Assembly: GCA_030606265.1 (NCBI GenBank)
Contig: JAUWGT010000003.1
Coordinates: 1-35,992 of the forward strand
Direction: 5' to 3'
DNA length: 35,992 nucleotides
From: Candidatus Stahliibacteriota bacterium
GTDB taxonomy: Bacteria; Hydrothermota; Tepidihabitantia; SM23-42
Shown here piece by piece: positions 7,570 to 16,023 of the stretch (positions are counted from its first letter, which is position 1; the number at the start of each line of letters is the position of its first letter). The translations under genes and the position numbers were made by a program. The notes below the pieces were generated by a model. That model saw only the letters and a list, made by a program, of their open reading frames with translations. It did no database searches and was not told the origin of the DNA.

Positions 7570-9986
7570 TTCGTCGCCTCCGAGAAAACCTCAAAGAGAA
7601 ACTTCCCGCGCCCGCCTTTTTCATCCTTGATCTCACCAGTTTCATCAATCTCAATATCAAAATCACCCAGCATTATCTTAAGACTACCTGGATGTGAAAT
7701 CTCCTGGCCCAATTGTGTTACGAATATTTTATATAGGTCAATGATAAAACCTCTTCTTGTAAATTTCTGATTTATCCAGTATTCAAGACCCTGTTCGATA
7801 TTCAGCAGAAGTGGATCGATTCTTAACCCTGCTTCACTCAAGAAAGAAAATTTGTTAACATTTAATAGCAAATTGTAAACTGTGGCATCATCAACGATTA
7901 CTGTCGATTTAGCCTTTGCTTTAACCTTCGAATAGAAATTGGCTTCTCGGACAAGCATACCTGTAACATCGAGTTCACCAAAGGCATTCTTGTCCAAGAA
8001 TATTTCTTTGGGGTATACTCCTGAAGCTATCCCAACGCCGATTTGAAAAATGGATCGGTATGAAGGCGGCAGGGCTGCGTAGGTAGCACCCTCGAAATTG
8101 ATCTTGCGTTTTTCTGCCTCCCTGAACCAATCCTGGTATTTACCTATGTTCTCCTGCACAAAACTCTCCGCGACTTGGACCATTTCCAAACCGCTCCTTA
8201 CCGCTGATAGTACACTGCCTGCCTCAAGCTCCGCGGTTTCATCGTTCTTTAGAGCCTGGTGGTTAGCTGAAAAGATGGCAATGCCGCCGTCACCAGTATC
8301 TTTTATTGGAATACCGCCGTATTTTTCGACAACCGATAACATTGACTCCTGGAAGAAATTTCTTATCTCGCTTTCGCGTTTCGCATCTCTCAATTTCGTT
8401 CCCATAAATGTGGAACCTCTGATATCATAGATAAATATCGAAACCAATTCTTTGTAGCGCGAAATATTGAGTAGTGGATGTTCACTCTTTTCCGCGGGGC
8501 TAATCTTAATGTCTTTCTCAATCATTGAAACCTTACCAGCCAAAGCCTCCTCAGCAAGGTAGCGGATACCTTCTGCCGGTACAGCATCTGATAACTTGGG
8601 ATAATAATCAATCAATTCTTCTAACAGGAATGATTTAACGAGGGGTAGTATTATTTCTTTATTTATCGCTTGCACTCTTCTTATAATCTTTGCTGTGTCG
8701 TACTTCTCCTTTAGGAAACCGCTCACTCGGTACCTGTTCATCACCTCCATCGCCTCTTTATTCCCCTTGATTTCTCCAAGCGCTTCCTTAATCATCCCCT
8801 GCAACTTTTCATCATCAACTTTCTTATCGCCGCTGAATGTTAAAATTATGTACGGATCCCATTCATTTTTCATAATGAATTTTTGAAGATCGCCTGGTTT
8901 AAAATTCATAATGCCATTCAGCTCCTTCTCTTTCTGAACATATTCCTGATACTGATTTTTCAAAATGCGTAAATCGTAGGCACTGCTGATAAGATTACGG
9001 CGCAATCTTTTTATCATATTGTCGATCGATGCTTCGGTTGAGAAATTCTCCACCAGATTTACTAATTTACCTCTTATCGCACTCATCGTTTCTTTTATCT
9101 TGCTACGTGTTGCTAAGACCTTCTCATCTATTTCTTCTTTCTTATTCTTCACTATTTTCGTCTTTTCATATGCTTTCTTCTTGAGCAATTCAATGATCTC
9201 AGTGAGACTAGCTTCATCAGGGAAGAAGAAATGCTCCTTGAATATCTCGCGGACATTGTCATTGGTTAAAATCGTCAATTTATCTATTAAATTAAGAACC
9301 CTTGTTTTTGTTTCAGTATAATAGGTGGTCATAATGCTTTTTGAAATAGCGGTGTACAGATTCTCTGGTAGTCCTTGTTGAAGAAAATTCCTGGTCAACA
9401 ACTTCATTGTTTCGCCGCGGTCACAGCGCGGCAAAAGTGGGATTTTCTCATATGTATCTCTGATCAATTTATCATTGACTATGAGGTCTTTTGTCAATGA
9501 ATTCCTGATGTAATTGAATAGCTGGTTCACGACAACACCAAAACGTTCAGCGATCACCATCCTGTTTTCAACTGGTGTATCATAGGTATGCTTGGTCAGA
9601 AGGTCACGCAGGAGTTTTCTGTTGACAATTTCGAAAATAAGTATTTTGTTACTATCTTTGGCGACAAATCGTTTGTATATCTCAAATACATTCTCACTGT
9701 ATCGTTCAAAGAACTTCTCCCATTTGTTGACCATCGATTGGTCTGACAAAAAATTCAGATAAGTAACAACAAACTCTTCTTGCAGTGAGAAAATCTTACG
9801 ACCCAAATACACCAATTCCCTGCCGCCCTTATTTTCAAGTACATCAAGAAACCCATCGGCTTCGACGAATTGCTTCAATACACTAATGTAGCGCTTAAAA
9901 TCGACCGCATCACGGTATGTCTTTGCGAGATTCTTATAATAAGGTGTTTCAAGTATCAATATGTCTTCGAATTCATTTCTCTGCAT
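7566..9986 (-). CDS. Class III nucleotide-cyclase-like protein with novel helical N-terminus (A)
   Basis: An 806-residue paralog of the next gene. Both share a long helical N-terminal region, each containing an SIMT motif, and a C-terminal class III cyclase-like domain. Here the first metal Asp is Asp521 (IFIYDIRGSTFMG). KDTGDGG gives Lys562 and Asp566, IGVGIASG starts at 649, and Asp673 (LDVTG) matches the substrate-recognition Asp. The transition-state Asn and Arg positions are Arg680 and Phe684. About 80 residues are inserted between the GDG motif and IGVGIASG. No membrane helix or signal peptide is visible, so it should be cytosolic. A good ribosome-binding site (AAAGGA) precedes the ATG, and the start lies 14 bp inside mltG. 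Binding of ATP or GTP is likely by motif; product formation is uncertain. Confidence 0.78.
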   Translation of the reverse strand: MQRNEFEDILILETPYYKNLAKTYRDAVDFKRYISVLKQFVEADGFLDVLENKGGRELVYLGRKIFSLQEEFVVTYLNFLSDQSMVNKWEKFFERYSENVFEIYKRFVAKDSNKILIFEIVNRKLLRDLLTKHTYDTPVENRMVIAERFGVVVNQLFNYIRNSLTKDLIVNDKLIRDTYEKIPLLPRCDRGETMKLLTRNFLQQGLPENLYTAISKSIMTTYYTETKTRVLNLIDKLTILTNDNVREIFKEHFFFPDEASLTEIIELLKKKAYEKTKIVKNKKEEIDEKVLATRSKIKETMSAIRGKLVNLVENFSTEASIDNMIKRLRRNLISSAYDLRILKNQYQEYVQKEKELNGIMNFKPGDLQKFIMKNEWDPYIILTFSGDKKVDDEKLQGMIKEALGEIKGNKEAMEVMNRYRVSGFLKEKYDTAKIIRRVQAINKEIILPLVKSFLLEELIDYYPKLSDAVPAEGIRYLAEEALAGKVSMIEKDIKISPAEKSEHPLLNISRYKELVSIFIYDIRGSTFMGTKLRDAKRESEIRNFFQESMLSVVEKYGGIPIKDTGDGGIAIFSANHQALKNDETAELEAGSVLSAVRSGLEMVQVAESFVQENIGKYQDWFREAEKRKINFEGATYAALPPSYRSIFQIGVGIASGVYPKEIFLDKNAFGELDVTGMLVREANFYSKVKAKAKSTVIVDDATVYNLLLNVNKFSFLSEAGLRIDPLLLNIEQGLEYWINQKFTRRGFIIDLYKIFVTQLGQEISHPGSLKIMLGDFDIEIDETGEIKDEKGGRGKFLFEVFSEATK

Positions 9987-10944
9987 TGTATTTTTCCTTT
10001 GCCGCTATATGTTCTCGGAATGTCTTTGAAAAATGGTGGTGGCCATCTCCTTTTGCAACAAAATAAAGGTAGTCAACATCAGCTGGGTGAATAACGGCCC
10101 TTATTGAATTTTCGCCAGGGGAACAAATCGGACCAGGTGGTAAGCCGGTATGTATATATGTATTATAATGTGATTCGAATTTTAAATCCCGTTTAGTCAA
10201 TTTTGTTTTTTTCTGATATTTTTCAGGGTTGGCTATTCGCAAAGCATAAAATACCGTTGCACAAGATTCCAGAGGTCGGTTAGTCTTAAGCCTGTTCATG
10301 AAAACTTTGGCAATAATCGATCTCTCTTCCTCAATTCTGGCTTCTTTTTCAATGAGTGATGCCAGTGTTATTATTTTAAAAACAGAATCGACGTTGCGGA
10401 CTTCATATTTCTCAAGATGTCTTTCGAAATTATCGAGCAGCTGCACAATAACATGAGAATCCGCTTGAGCAGGGCTAAATGAGTAGGTATCAGGGAAAAG
10501 ATATCCTTCGAGCGAACTAACTCTGAAGCCTAGCTTTTTGATAAAAACTTTGTTAGTGCATAAAGAAATAAAAGAATCTCGATTAACAATACCGTGGCTA
10601 CCGAGGATATCGGCAATTCCATAAAGCGTCAGTCCCTCTGGAATAGTAACGACAATATCAGAACGGCCTCCTTCTGACAGTTTATTGATGATGTAAAGCG
10701 GATTCTTATACTTCTGCAATACATAACTACCGGATTTCAAATCTTTTTCCTTGCCTGATATCCTTAACCAGAGAATAAATTCCTCTTTGTCTCGAACCAC
10801 GCGATGAAGGGCGAGGTTTTCGGCGATTTCCCGCGCTGTTGCACCATCCGGTATAGTCACTTCTGTACTACCCAGGTTAATGGGCTGTAACCAGACGAGA
10901 ATAATGATAATTAATATTAGGATAGCTAGAGCCGTTCTTTTCAT
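9973..10944 (-). CDS. mltG: Endolytic murein transglycosylase MltG
   Basis: Cleaves nascent peptidoglycan glycan strands at the inner membrane and helps set strand length. The protein has 323 residues when read from the ATG at 10944, which overlaps the ruvX stop as ATGA; a GTG at 10953 is a less likely start. One N-terminal membrane helix (about residues 4-22) anchors a periplasmic LysM-like region (TIPDGATAREIAENL and TIPEGLTLYGIADIL) and the YceG catalytic domain. SLEGYLFPDTY, LIEKEA with the predicted catalytic Glu199, and YNTYIHTGLPPGPICSPG are all intact family motifs. Pairing with ruvX is a common bacterial arrangement. The cyclase-like gene downstream starts inside it, so cell-wall and signalling genes are coupled here. 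Confidence 0.95.
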   Translation of the reverse strand: MKRTALAILILIIIILVWLQPINLGSTEVTIPDGATAREIAENLALHRVVRDKEEFILWLRISGKEKDLKSGSYVLQKYKNPLYIINKLSEGGRSDIVVTIPEGLTLYGIADILGSHGIVNRDSFISLCTNKVFIKKLGFRVSSLEGYLFPDTYSFSPAQADSHVIVQLLDNFERHLEKYEVRNVDSVFKIITLASLIEKEARIEEERSIIAKVFMNRLKTNRPLESCATVFYALRIANPEKYQKKTKLTKRDLKFESHYNTYIHTGLPPGPICSPGENSIRAVIHPADVDYLYFVAKGDGHHHFSKTFREHIAAKEKYNAEK

Positions 10945-11357
10945 GTCGTGCACGTTGAACTTGATCTCAGATATTCATCAAGCATTATTGATGCTGCGAC
11001 TTGATCGACTAAATCTTTTTGTTTCTTGACCTTCATCTCTTTCATTATATTCATCGCATATTGGCTCGTAAATCTTTCATCCCATAATTTGATTTCGATA
11101 TCAGTCATTTTCTTTAACTGTTTGATGAACCTACTTATTTGTTCAGACATTTTAGTCGCTTCCCCTTTATGGGACAACGGATTACCAATGATGATGAGCC
11201 CAACATCACTTTCTTGAATTATCTCCAAGATCTGTCTGAAGAGTGCTTTCTGAGATTTTACTCTGATGGTTGTCAGAGGCTGAGATATCACACCTAATGG
11301 ATCACTTAATGCAATACCGACTCTATTTTCCCCATAATCAATGGCCATGACTCTCAT
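10941..11357 (-). CDS. ruvX: RuvX/YqgF Holliday-junction resolvase-like protein
   Basis: A 138-residue RNase H-fold protein of the YqgF family, proposed to act as a Holliday-junction resolvase and/or in 16S rRNA 5' end processing. Conserved motifs are AIDYGENRVGIALSDPLG with catalytic Asp7, IIIGNPLSHKGE, LWDERFTSQYA and DLVDQVAASIMLDEYL, which carry the remaining acidic active-site residues. An AGGAGAG ribosome-binding site lies 7 nt before the ATG at 11357. It is the first gene of the long minus-strand unit, and its stop overlaps the start of mltG. Confidence 0.95.
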   Translation of the reverse strand: MRVMAIDYGENRVGIALSDPLGVISQPLTTIRVKSQKALFRQILEIIQESDVGLIIIGNPLSHKGEATKMSEQISRFIKQLKKMTDIEIKLWDERFTSQYAMNIMKEMKVKKQKDLVDQVAASIMLDEYLRSSSTCTT

Positions 11358-11412
11358 TTCTCTCTCCTATTGCGCCTTTATGATAAGCAATACCCCACAG
11401 CGGATAGAGAAA

Positions 11413-11440
11413 AGTATAGTGAAATATCATTAGATGTCAA
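11413..11440 (-). promoter_or_regulatory. Promoter of ruvX-mltG-cyclase-GGDEF operon
   Basis: On the minus strand, TTGACA (11440-11435), a 16 bp spacer, and TATACT (11418-11413). The predicted start near 11406 gives a leader of about 50 nt with a Shine-Dalgarno site before ruvX. It is back-to-back with the ubiA-like promoter. Confidence 0.75.
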
Positions 11441-11470
11441 TACAAAAACCGTTCCTGAAAGGCTCAGCAG

Positions 11471-11498
11471 TTGACTTTAGTACTGATATAAATACAAT
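11471..11498 (+). promoter_or_regulatory. Promoter of prenyltransferase-uppP-peptidase operon
   Basis: TTGACT at 11471-11476, a 16 bp spacer, and TACAAT at 11493-11498. The ATG at 11504 is only five bases after the -10 box, so the transcript should begin at or next to the start codon (leaderless). Confidence 0.75.
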
Positions 11499-11503
11499 AA
11501 CCC

Positions 11504-12319
11504 ATGGCTTATGTCACAATGCTGCGCCCGATAAACTGCATCATCACATTGGTTTCTGTGTGGGTAGGTGCATGGATCGGTATCGGTTATGGTTTTACCT
11601 TACCGCCTGCACTGATATTGGCCGGTATGATCGGTTTCACGACTTGCGGTTTTGGTAATCTTATCAACGATCTTTATGATATCGACATCGACAAAGTCAA
11701 TAACCCCCAACGTCCCTTACCTGCAGGCAAGGTAAACCCGAAACTCGTTGTTATTTTAGCACTATGTTTGCTAATCATATCCCTGGCATTTTCCCTATCC
11801 ATTAATATAACAGTGTTTTTTCTGGTGCTTGGCGTGTCAATTTTGCTTTTTACCTATGCCGCCTTCCTTAAGAAAACAACTATCGCTAATATCATTGTCT
11901 CGGCTATCACTGGTTTGAGTTTTATCCTCGGCGGGATCGTGGTAAAAAACCCAGTAAGCGTTTTTCCATTTATCTTCTCATTTTTTATCCACATGCCGCG
12001 TGAAATCATAAAAGATATCATTGATATCAAAGGCGACCAAAAAAACAACGTCGTATCAATCCCGATTGCGTTGGGTATCGAACGGGCATCAATAATTAGT
12101 GTACTCTTCCTCGGTGTATTGTGTATACTTTTGCCCCTACCTTATATCCTTGAAATCCTCTCGGTGAGATATATGATTGTCGTGCTTTTCTTTGCCTACC
12201 CGATCATAATCTATTGTTTGATCAGGCTCGTGAAAAAACCTGCAGCTGGTGAATTTTCAAAACTTAGCAGATTTCTAAAATTCGCCATGGCTACGGGTCT
12301 TGTAGCAATGTTCATATGA
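11504..12319 (+). CDS. UbiA-family prenyltransferase (DGGGP synthase-like)
   Basis: A 271-residue membrane enzyme that transfers a polyprenyl group to an acceptor. The first Asp-rich motif is N55-D56-xx-D59-xxx-D63, followed by NNPQRPLPAGK. The second is REIIKDIIDIKGD (166-178), with Asp171, Asp174 and Asp178. Seven to nine hydrophobic helices surround them. The NNPxRPLPxG signature is typical of digeranylgeranylglyceryl phosphate synthase and chlorophyll synthase-type members rather than UbiA sensu stricto, so a role in ether-lipid or quinone side-chain chemistry is possible. It is the first gene of a coupled unit and overlaps uppP as ATGA. It lacks a ribosome-binding site and is probably translated from a leaderless mRNA. 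The acceptor is not determined. Confidence 0.88.
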   Translation: MAYVTMLRPINCIITLVSVWVGAWIGIGYGFTLPPALILAGMIGFTTCGFGNLINDLYDIDIDKVNNPQRPLPAGKVNPKLVVILALCLLIISLAFSLSINITVFFLVLGVSILLFTYAAFLKKTTIANIIVSAITGLSFILGGIVVKNPVSVFPFIFSFFIHMPREIIKDIIDIKGDQKNNVVSIPIALGIERASIISVLFLGVLCILLPLPYILEILSVRYMIVVLFFAYPIIIYCLIRLVKKPAAGEFSKLSRFLKFAMATGLVAMFI

Positions 12320-13068
12320 TTATTAAAACCATCATCCTCGGTATTATCCAGGGCCTTACTGAATTTTTGCCAGTATCAAGCTCAGGTCATCTTGCCATCC
12401 TTGAGAAATATTTTGGCATCGCCGATCCGGTAGTTTTGGCGATCTTCTTGCATTTCGGTACTTTTCTTGCGACCGTGGTATTTTTCGCCAGACCTATCGC
12501 CGAGCTCTTTAAAGGTGTGTTCAAAGGTAAAAAAGCAAGCATCCATTATGCCCTAAATATTATTGTCGGTTCTGTTCCCATCATTATCTTTGCTTTATTA
12601 TTGAGAACGCAAATCGAAGAGACTTTTACAAACATAACAATTATAAGTATCTTCTTGGGTGTAACCGGACTCGTGCTTATTATGACCATGATTTGCAGGA
12701 AGCACAATAAGCGAATCAGTGCCTTTTCTGCACTGGTCATTGGTTTAGCACAGATGTTTGCTCTATTCCCAGGGATTTCACGATCTGGTATGACAATCTC
12801 AGCTGGGCTATTTTCAAAAATCAGTCCTGAAGAATCCTTCAAATTTTCATTCTTATTGTCCTTACCTGCGATCCTTGGGGCCAATCTTCTGGAACTAGGA
12901 AAAATATCAGTTATAGATGACCCGATCAGTGTTTTGATCGGTATGTTTTTCAGCTTTGTTTTTGGCCTCATCGCTTTGATGATATTGCGCCGGTTAGTCC
13001 ATAAGTATTTTCATCTTTTTGGTATCTATTGCTTGGTAATAAGTATTCTTATACTGCTTTTCAAATGA
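12316..13068 (+). CDS. uppP: Undecaprenyl-diphosphate phosphatase UppP/BacA
   Basis: Dephosphorylates undecaprenyl diphosphate to regenerate the lipid carrier for peptidoglycan and other envelope polymers. The 250-residue polytopic membrane protein has both family signatures: GLTEFLPVSSSGHL near residues 13-26, with the catalytic Glu and Ser-rich loop, and the PGISRSG loop near 152-158 with its Arg. Its start overlaps the prenyltransferase stop by 4 bp, and its stop overlaps the next start by 4 bp. Two polyprenyl-handling membrane enzymes are therefore made together. Confidence 0.96.
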   Translation: MIIKTIILGIIQGLTEFLPVSSSGHLAILEKYFGIADPVVLAIFLHFGTFLATVVFFARPIAELFKGVFKGKKASIHYALNIIVGSVPIIIFALLLRTQIEETFTNITIISIFLGVTGLVLIMTMICRKHNKRISAFSALVIGLAQMFALFPGISRSGMTISAGLFSKISPEESFKFSFLLSLPAILGANLLELGKISVIDDPISVLIGMFFSFVFGLIALMILRRLVHKYFHLFGIYCLVISILILLFK

Positions 13069-15005
13069 AGAAAATAGTATTTTGGATATTAGTTTTCTTC
13101 GTTGCTCAAGAGTGTTTTGGCAAGGTAGAAAAATATCGAAAAGACAATCTGCTGATTGAAAATATCCCAGCCATACCAGATGAATTGGTGCAGCAACTAA
13201 ATCCGTATTTAAATACGCGTTATGCATCTTTTCGCGGTTGGCTACCGAATAATAAAGGCATGCTCATCCGAACACGCCTGGCTGAGGTTTCGCAAATTCA
13301 TCTTGTTGAAGTACCAAAAGGCTTTCGCCAACAACTTACTTTTTCGCAAGAACCATTGAATGCAGTATATGTCTGCCCAAATGGACAAAAAGCTTTTTTC
13401 CTTTTTACCAGTGACTCGGCAGGCAATGAAAAATACCAGATTTACAAACATAACTATCAAACCGGCAAGCAGCAGTTATTAACTGATGGAAAAGCAAAGT
13501 ATGGCGCTATAGTTTGGTCAAATAAAGGTAATAAATTCGCCTTTCGCAGTACAATGAGAAACGGCAAGGACTTTGATATCTACCTCGGCTCTGTTAGAAA
13601 AGGAAAAGCTTTCACAAGGCTATGTAAAAATAGCGGTTATTGGGCACCAATTGAATTCTCTCCTGATGACAAAAAACTTCTGGTAAAGCAATATATTTCA
13701 TCAAATGAATCGTATTATTATATCTTGGATCTGAACACCAAGAGCTTGAGCCAGATAAATCCAAATGATTCAGCAATTGCCTATGGCGTAGCACACTGGG
13801 CAAAGCATGGATCAGGGATCTATATAGTTTCTGATCAATACAGTGAATTCAAACAGCTTCTATACTATGATTTGAAAACAAAAAATAAAAAAATCTTAAC
13901 AAAAAATATACCTTGGGATATCGAAGAATTCGAGTTGTCTCCAGCTGGCGACACCATTACCTTGATAAGTAATGAAGATGGTATAAACAAACTCTATTTT
14001 CTTAACACTAAGACACATTCGATCAGCCAGGCGCGCTTACCTCAAGGTATAATATATAATATTGAGTATAAACCAGATGGTGGAAAATTGGCGATGGTTA
14101 TAAGCACGCCTAAATCACCGACTGATGTCTATACCTTGGACCTCAAACATAAAACATTCACACGCTGGACCTATAGTGAGACCGCAGGTCTTGATACCGC
14201 TCGGTTTATCCAACCTCAGCTGATTCATTATCCAACATTCGATAGTGTCGACGGGGCACCGCGTCTCATCCCAGCATTTTATTTCAAGCCCACAGAATCT
14301 AAACCACCCTATCCAGCGCTAATCATCTGCCACGGCGGACCAGCTGTGCAATATGTCCCCAGTTTTTCGCCAATAACCCAATTCTATTTAGATGAACTAG
14401 GCATTGCGGTCATTGCGCCGAATATCCGGGGTTCATCTGGCTATGGAAAAGAATACATGTCCCTTGACAATACGTATAATAGGGAAAACTCGGTACGTGA
14501 TATCGGTGCTCTGCTCGATTGGATTGCAGAGCAACCTGAATTAGATGCATCGCGTGTCGCAATTATCGGTGGCTCATATGGTGGTTATATGGTGCTGGCG
14601 GCAATGATCCATTATCCAAAGCGTATCCGTTGCGGAATTGAATCTATCGGTATCAGCAATTTCGTTACTTTCTTACAAAATACTGGCAAGTACCGTCAGG
14701 ATTTAAGAAGGCAAGAGTATGGTGATGAACGCGACCCTGAAATGCGTAAATTCTTAGAACAGATATCGCCTTTGACCAATGCTCATAAAATTACTAAACC
14801 TTTGTTTGTAGTTCAGGGATTGAATGATCCGCGCGTACCAGTTACCGAAGCAGAACAAATTGTCAAAGCAGTACGAAAAAACAAAGTTGATGTCTGGTAT
14901 CTTCTTGCTGAGGATGAAGGGCACGGCTTTGCAAAAAAACCAAACCGCGATTTCTATAATCAAGCAAAGATGTTATTCTTGAAAAAATATCTATTGGGGA
15001 AATAA
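13065..15005 (+). CDS. Secreted S9-family prolyl oligopeptidase/acylaminoacyl peptidase
   Basis: A 646-residue exported serine peptidase. The ATG at 13065 is chosen because it overlaps the uppP stop (ATGA) and is followed at once by a signal peptide, MKKIVFWILVFFVAQECFG. Residues about 30-390 form a beta-propeller of TolB/WD-like blades (repeated SPDDKKLLV and SPAGDTITLI patterns). Residues about 395-646 are an alpha/beta hydrolase with the S9 catalytic triad: Ser504 in GGSYGG, Asp588 in LNDPRVP and His620 in DEGHGF. Such enzymes trim short peptides in the periplasm. Coupling to uppP and a UbiA enzyme has no obvious metabolic reason. Confidence 0.93.
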   Translation: MKKIVFWILVFFVAQECFGKVEKYRKDNLLIENIPAIPDELVQQLNPYLNTRYASFRGWLPNNKGMLIRTRLAEVSQIHLVEVPKGFRQQLTFSQEPLNAVYVCPNGQKAFFLFTSDSAGNEKYQIYKHNYQTGKQQLLTDGKAKYGAIVWSNKGNKFAFRSTMRNGKDFDIYLGSVRKGKAFTRLCKNSGYWAPIEFSPDDKKLLVKQYISSNESYYYILDLNTKSLSQINPNDSAIAYGVAHWAKHGSGIYIVSDQYSEFKQLLYYDLKTKNKKILTKNIPWDIEEFELSPAGDTITLISNEDGINKLYFLNTKTHSISQARLPQGIIYNIEYKPDGGKLAMVISTPKSPTDVYTLDLKHKTFTRWTYSETAGLDTARFIQPQLIHYPTFDSVDGAPRLIPAFYFKPTESKPPYPALIICHGGPAVQYVPSFSPITQFYLDELGIAVIAPNIRGSSGYGKEYMSLDNTYNRENSVRDIGALLDWIAEQPELDASRVAIIGGSYGGYMVLAAMIHYPKRIRCGIESIGISNFVTFLQNTGKYRQDLRRQEYGDERDPEMRKFLEQISPLTNAHKITKPLFVVQGLNDPRVPVTEAEQIVKAVRKNKVDVWYLLAEDEGHGFAKKPNRDFYNQAKMLFLKKYLLGK

Positions 15006-15077
15006 ACAGGTGTTGTTCAAAGTTAAAGGCGGAGCAGCCTGTATTGTTTTATGGCATTGTTATATGAATAAAAGATT

Positions 15078-15103
15078 TTAACGAAAAACGATTAACGAAA
15101 AAC
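15078..15103 (+). repeat. Tandem 12-bp direct repeat upstream of flavoprotein gene
   Basis: TTAACGAAAAAC occurs at 15078-15089 and again at 15092-15103, a 14 bp period, and a partial copy (TTAACGAtcaa) follows near 15124. The repeats lie 50-75 bases before the start codon and could be operator half-sites. No clear promoter was found beside them. Confidence 0.4.
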
Positions 15104-15154
15104 AGCTCGAACCGCGATGTCTATTAACGATCAATTAATCTGTAAGGAGGTTTT

Positions 15155-15628
15155 ATGAAAATATTAGTCGGTTACTATTCAAAAACAGGACATACAGAAA
15201 AGATGGCAGAAGCTATTGCTCAAGGCATCAGGAAAGAAAATGTAACGGTTGAATTAAAGAAGGTAAAAGATATCAGTCCTGATGAATTGCTCGAGTTTGA
15301 AGCCATTATATTTGGTTCACCCACCTATTATGGTATCATGGCTGCAGATTTGAAACAACTGTTCGATGAAAGTGTAAAACACCATGGCAAGCTATCAGGG
15401 AAAATCGGCGGGGCGTTTACTACAAGCGGAATAATGGGTGGTGGTGGGGAAACGACGATACTAAGTATCCTTGAGGCACTCCTGGTCCACGGCATGATTG
15501 TGATTGGCGATGCGCGTACGCAGCACTATGGTCCATTGGCAATTGGGGACCCAGATGGAAATGCGATCGATACGTGCAAAAAATACGGACAGAAAATAGC
15601 CGAATTAACAAAGAAAATCTTCGGATAA
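15155..15628 (+). CDS. WrbA-like flavodoxin-fold NAD(P)H:quinone oxidoreductase
   Basis: A 157-residue flavodoxin-fold protein. The FMN phosphate-binding loop is YYSKTGHT at residues 7-14. IFGSPTYYGIMAADLKQLFD and TTSGIMGGGGETTILSILEALLVHGMIVIG match WrbA/NQO-type quinone reductases that use two-electron reduction of quinones. It is shorter than E. coli WrbA (198 residues) and lacks part of the C-terminal extension, so a simple flavodoxin-like reductase is also possible. A strong AAGGAGG ribosome-binding site precedes the ATG. It seems to be transcribed alone, with direct repeats upstream and a row of hairpins downstream. Confidence 0.85.
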   Translation: MKILVGYYSKTGHTEKMAEAIAQGIRKENVTVELKKVKDISPDELLEFEAIIFGSPTYYGIMAADLKQLFDESVKHHGKLSGKIGGAFTTSGIMGGGGETTILSILEALLVHGMIVIGDARTQHYGPLAIGDPDGNAIDTCKKYGQKIAELTKKIFG

Positions 15629-15690
15629 GCCCCTGACAAAAAATCCAAAAGATCATTGATCGCTTTCAATATTTTATATTTAATGAAGGG

Positions 15691-15874
15691 CTGGTGAAAA
15701 AACACCTGATCGAGTTGCGGGTTCTTAACCAGAGTGGATCGTAACCTCTTTGATTGATTGAGGTTCCACTGTGCTTTGGAAATAAAAAAACCGTAAGTCA
15801 CGACTGAAAGGGGTGAAGGATAGAAAAAGTACATTCCTTTTCTAAAAGCCCACCTTTTGTTTCTTGACTTACGG
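15691..15874 (+). ncRNA. Hairpin-rich intergenic element, possible structured RNA
   Basis: The 386-base gap between the flavoprotein and C25 genes holds three hairpins. The first is GGTG/CACC with an A6 loop (15693-15706). The second is a bulged stem at 15730-15773: AGTGG pairs CCACT, and AACCTC pairs GAGGTT. The third is a long compound hairpin at 15791-15874. Its outer stem is CCGTAAGTCA/TGACTTACGG, its middle stem AAGGGGTG/CACCTTTT and its inner stem TAGAAAA/TTTTCTA. Two G-U pairs in the middle stem would become A-C mismatches in the opposite transcript, so the plus strand is the likely RNA. It could be the 3' end of the flavoprotein mRNA, a small RNA, or a palindromic repeat. No coding frame fits. 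Confidence 0.45.
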
Positions 15875-15890
15875 CAACTAAGTATATATT
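15864..15890 (+). promoter_or_regulatory. Possible distal promoter of C25 peptidase gene
   Basis: TTGACT at 15864-15869 and TATATT at 15885-15890 with a 15 bp spacer. The -35 box overlaps the last arm of the long hairpin. It is weaker than the proximal promoter at 15995 and is only a candidate. Confidence 0.3.
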
Positions 15891-15994
15891 ACGACTGTGA
15901 AAAATCTGTGAAATCGGTGATATTGAAGATAGTGCGGCTGATTATTCTAAATAACTAAACCCCTGATCTCTCGAACTTGTCGAGCGGTTTGCTC

Positions 15995-16023
15995 TTGACA
16001 TCGATCCTGCTACGGTGTATATT
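15995..16023 (+). promoter_or_regulatory. Promoter of C25 peptidase gene
   Basis: Consensus TTGACA at 15995-16000, a 17 bp spacer, and TATATT at 16018-16023. The predicted start near 16030 lies downstream of the only conventional in-frame start (GTG 16015). This bears on where translation begins. Confidence 0.75.
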
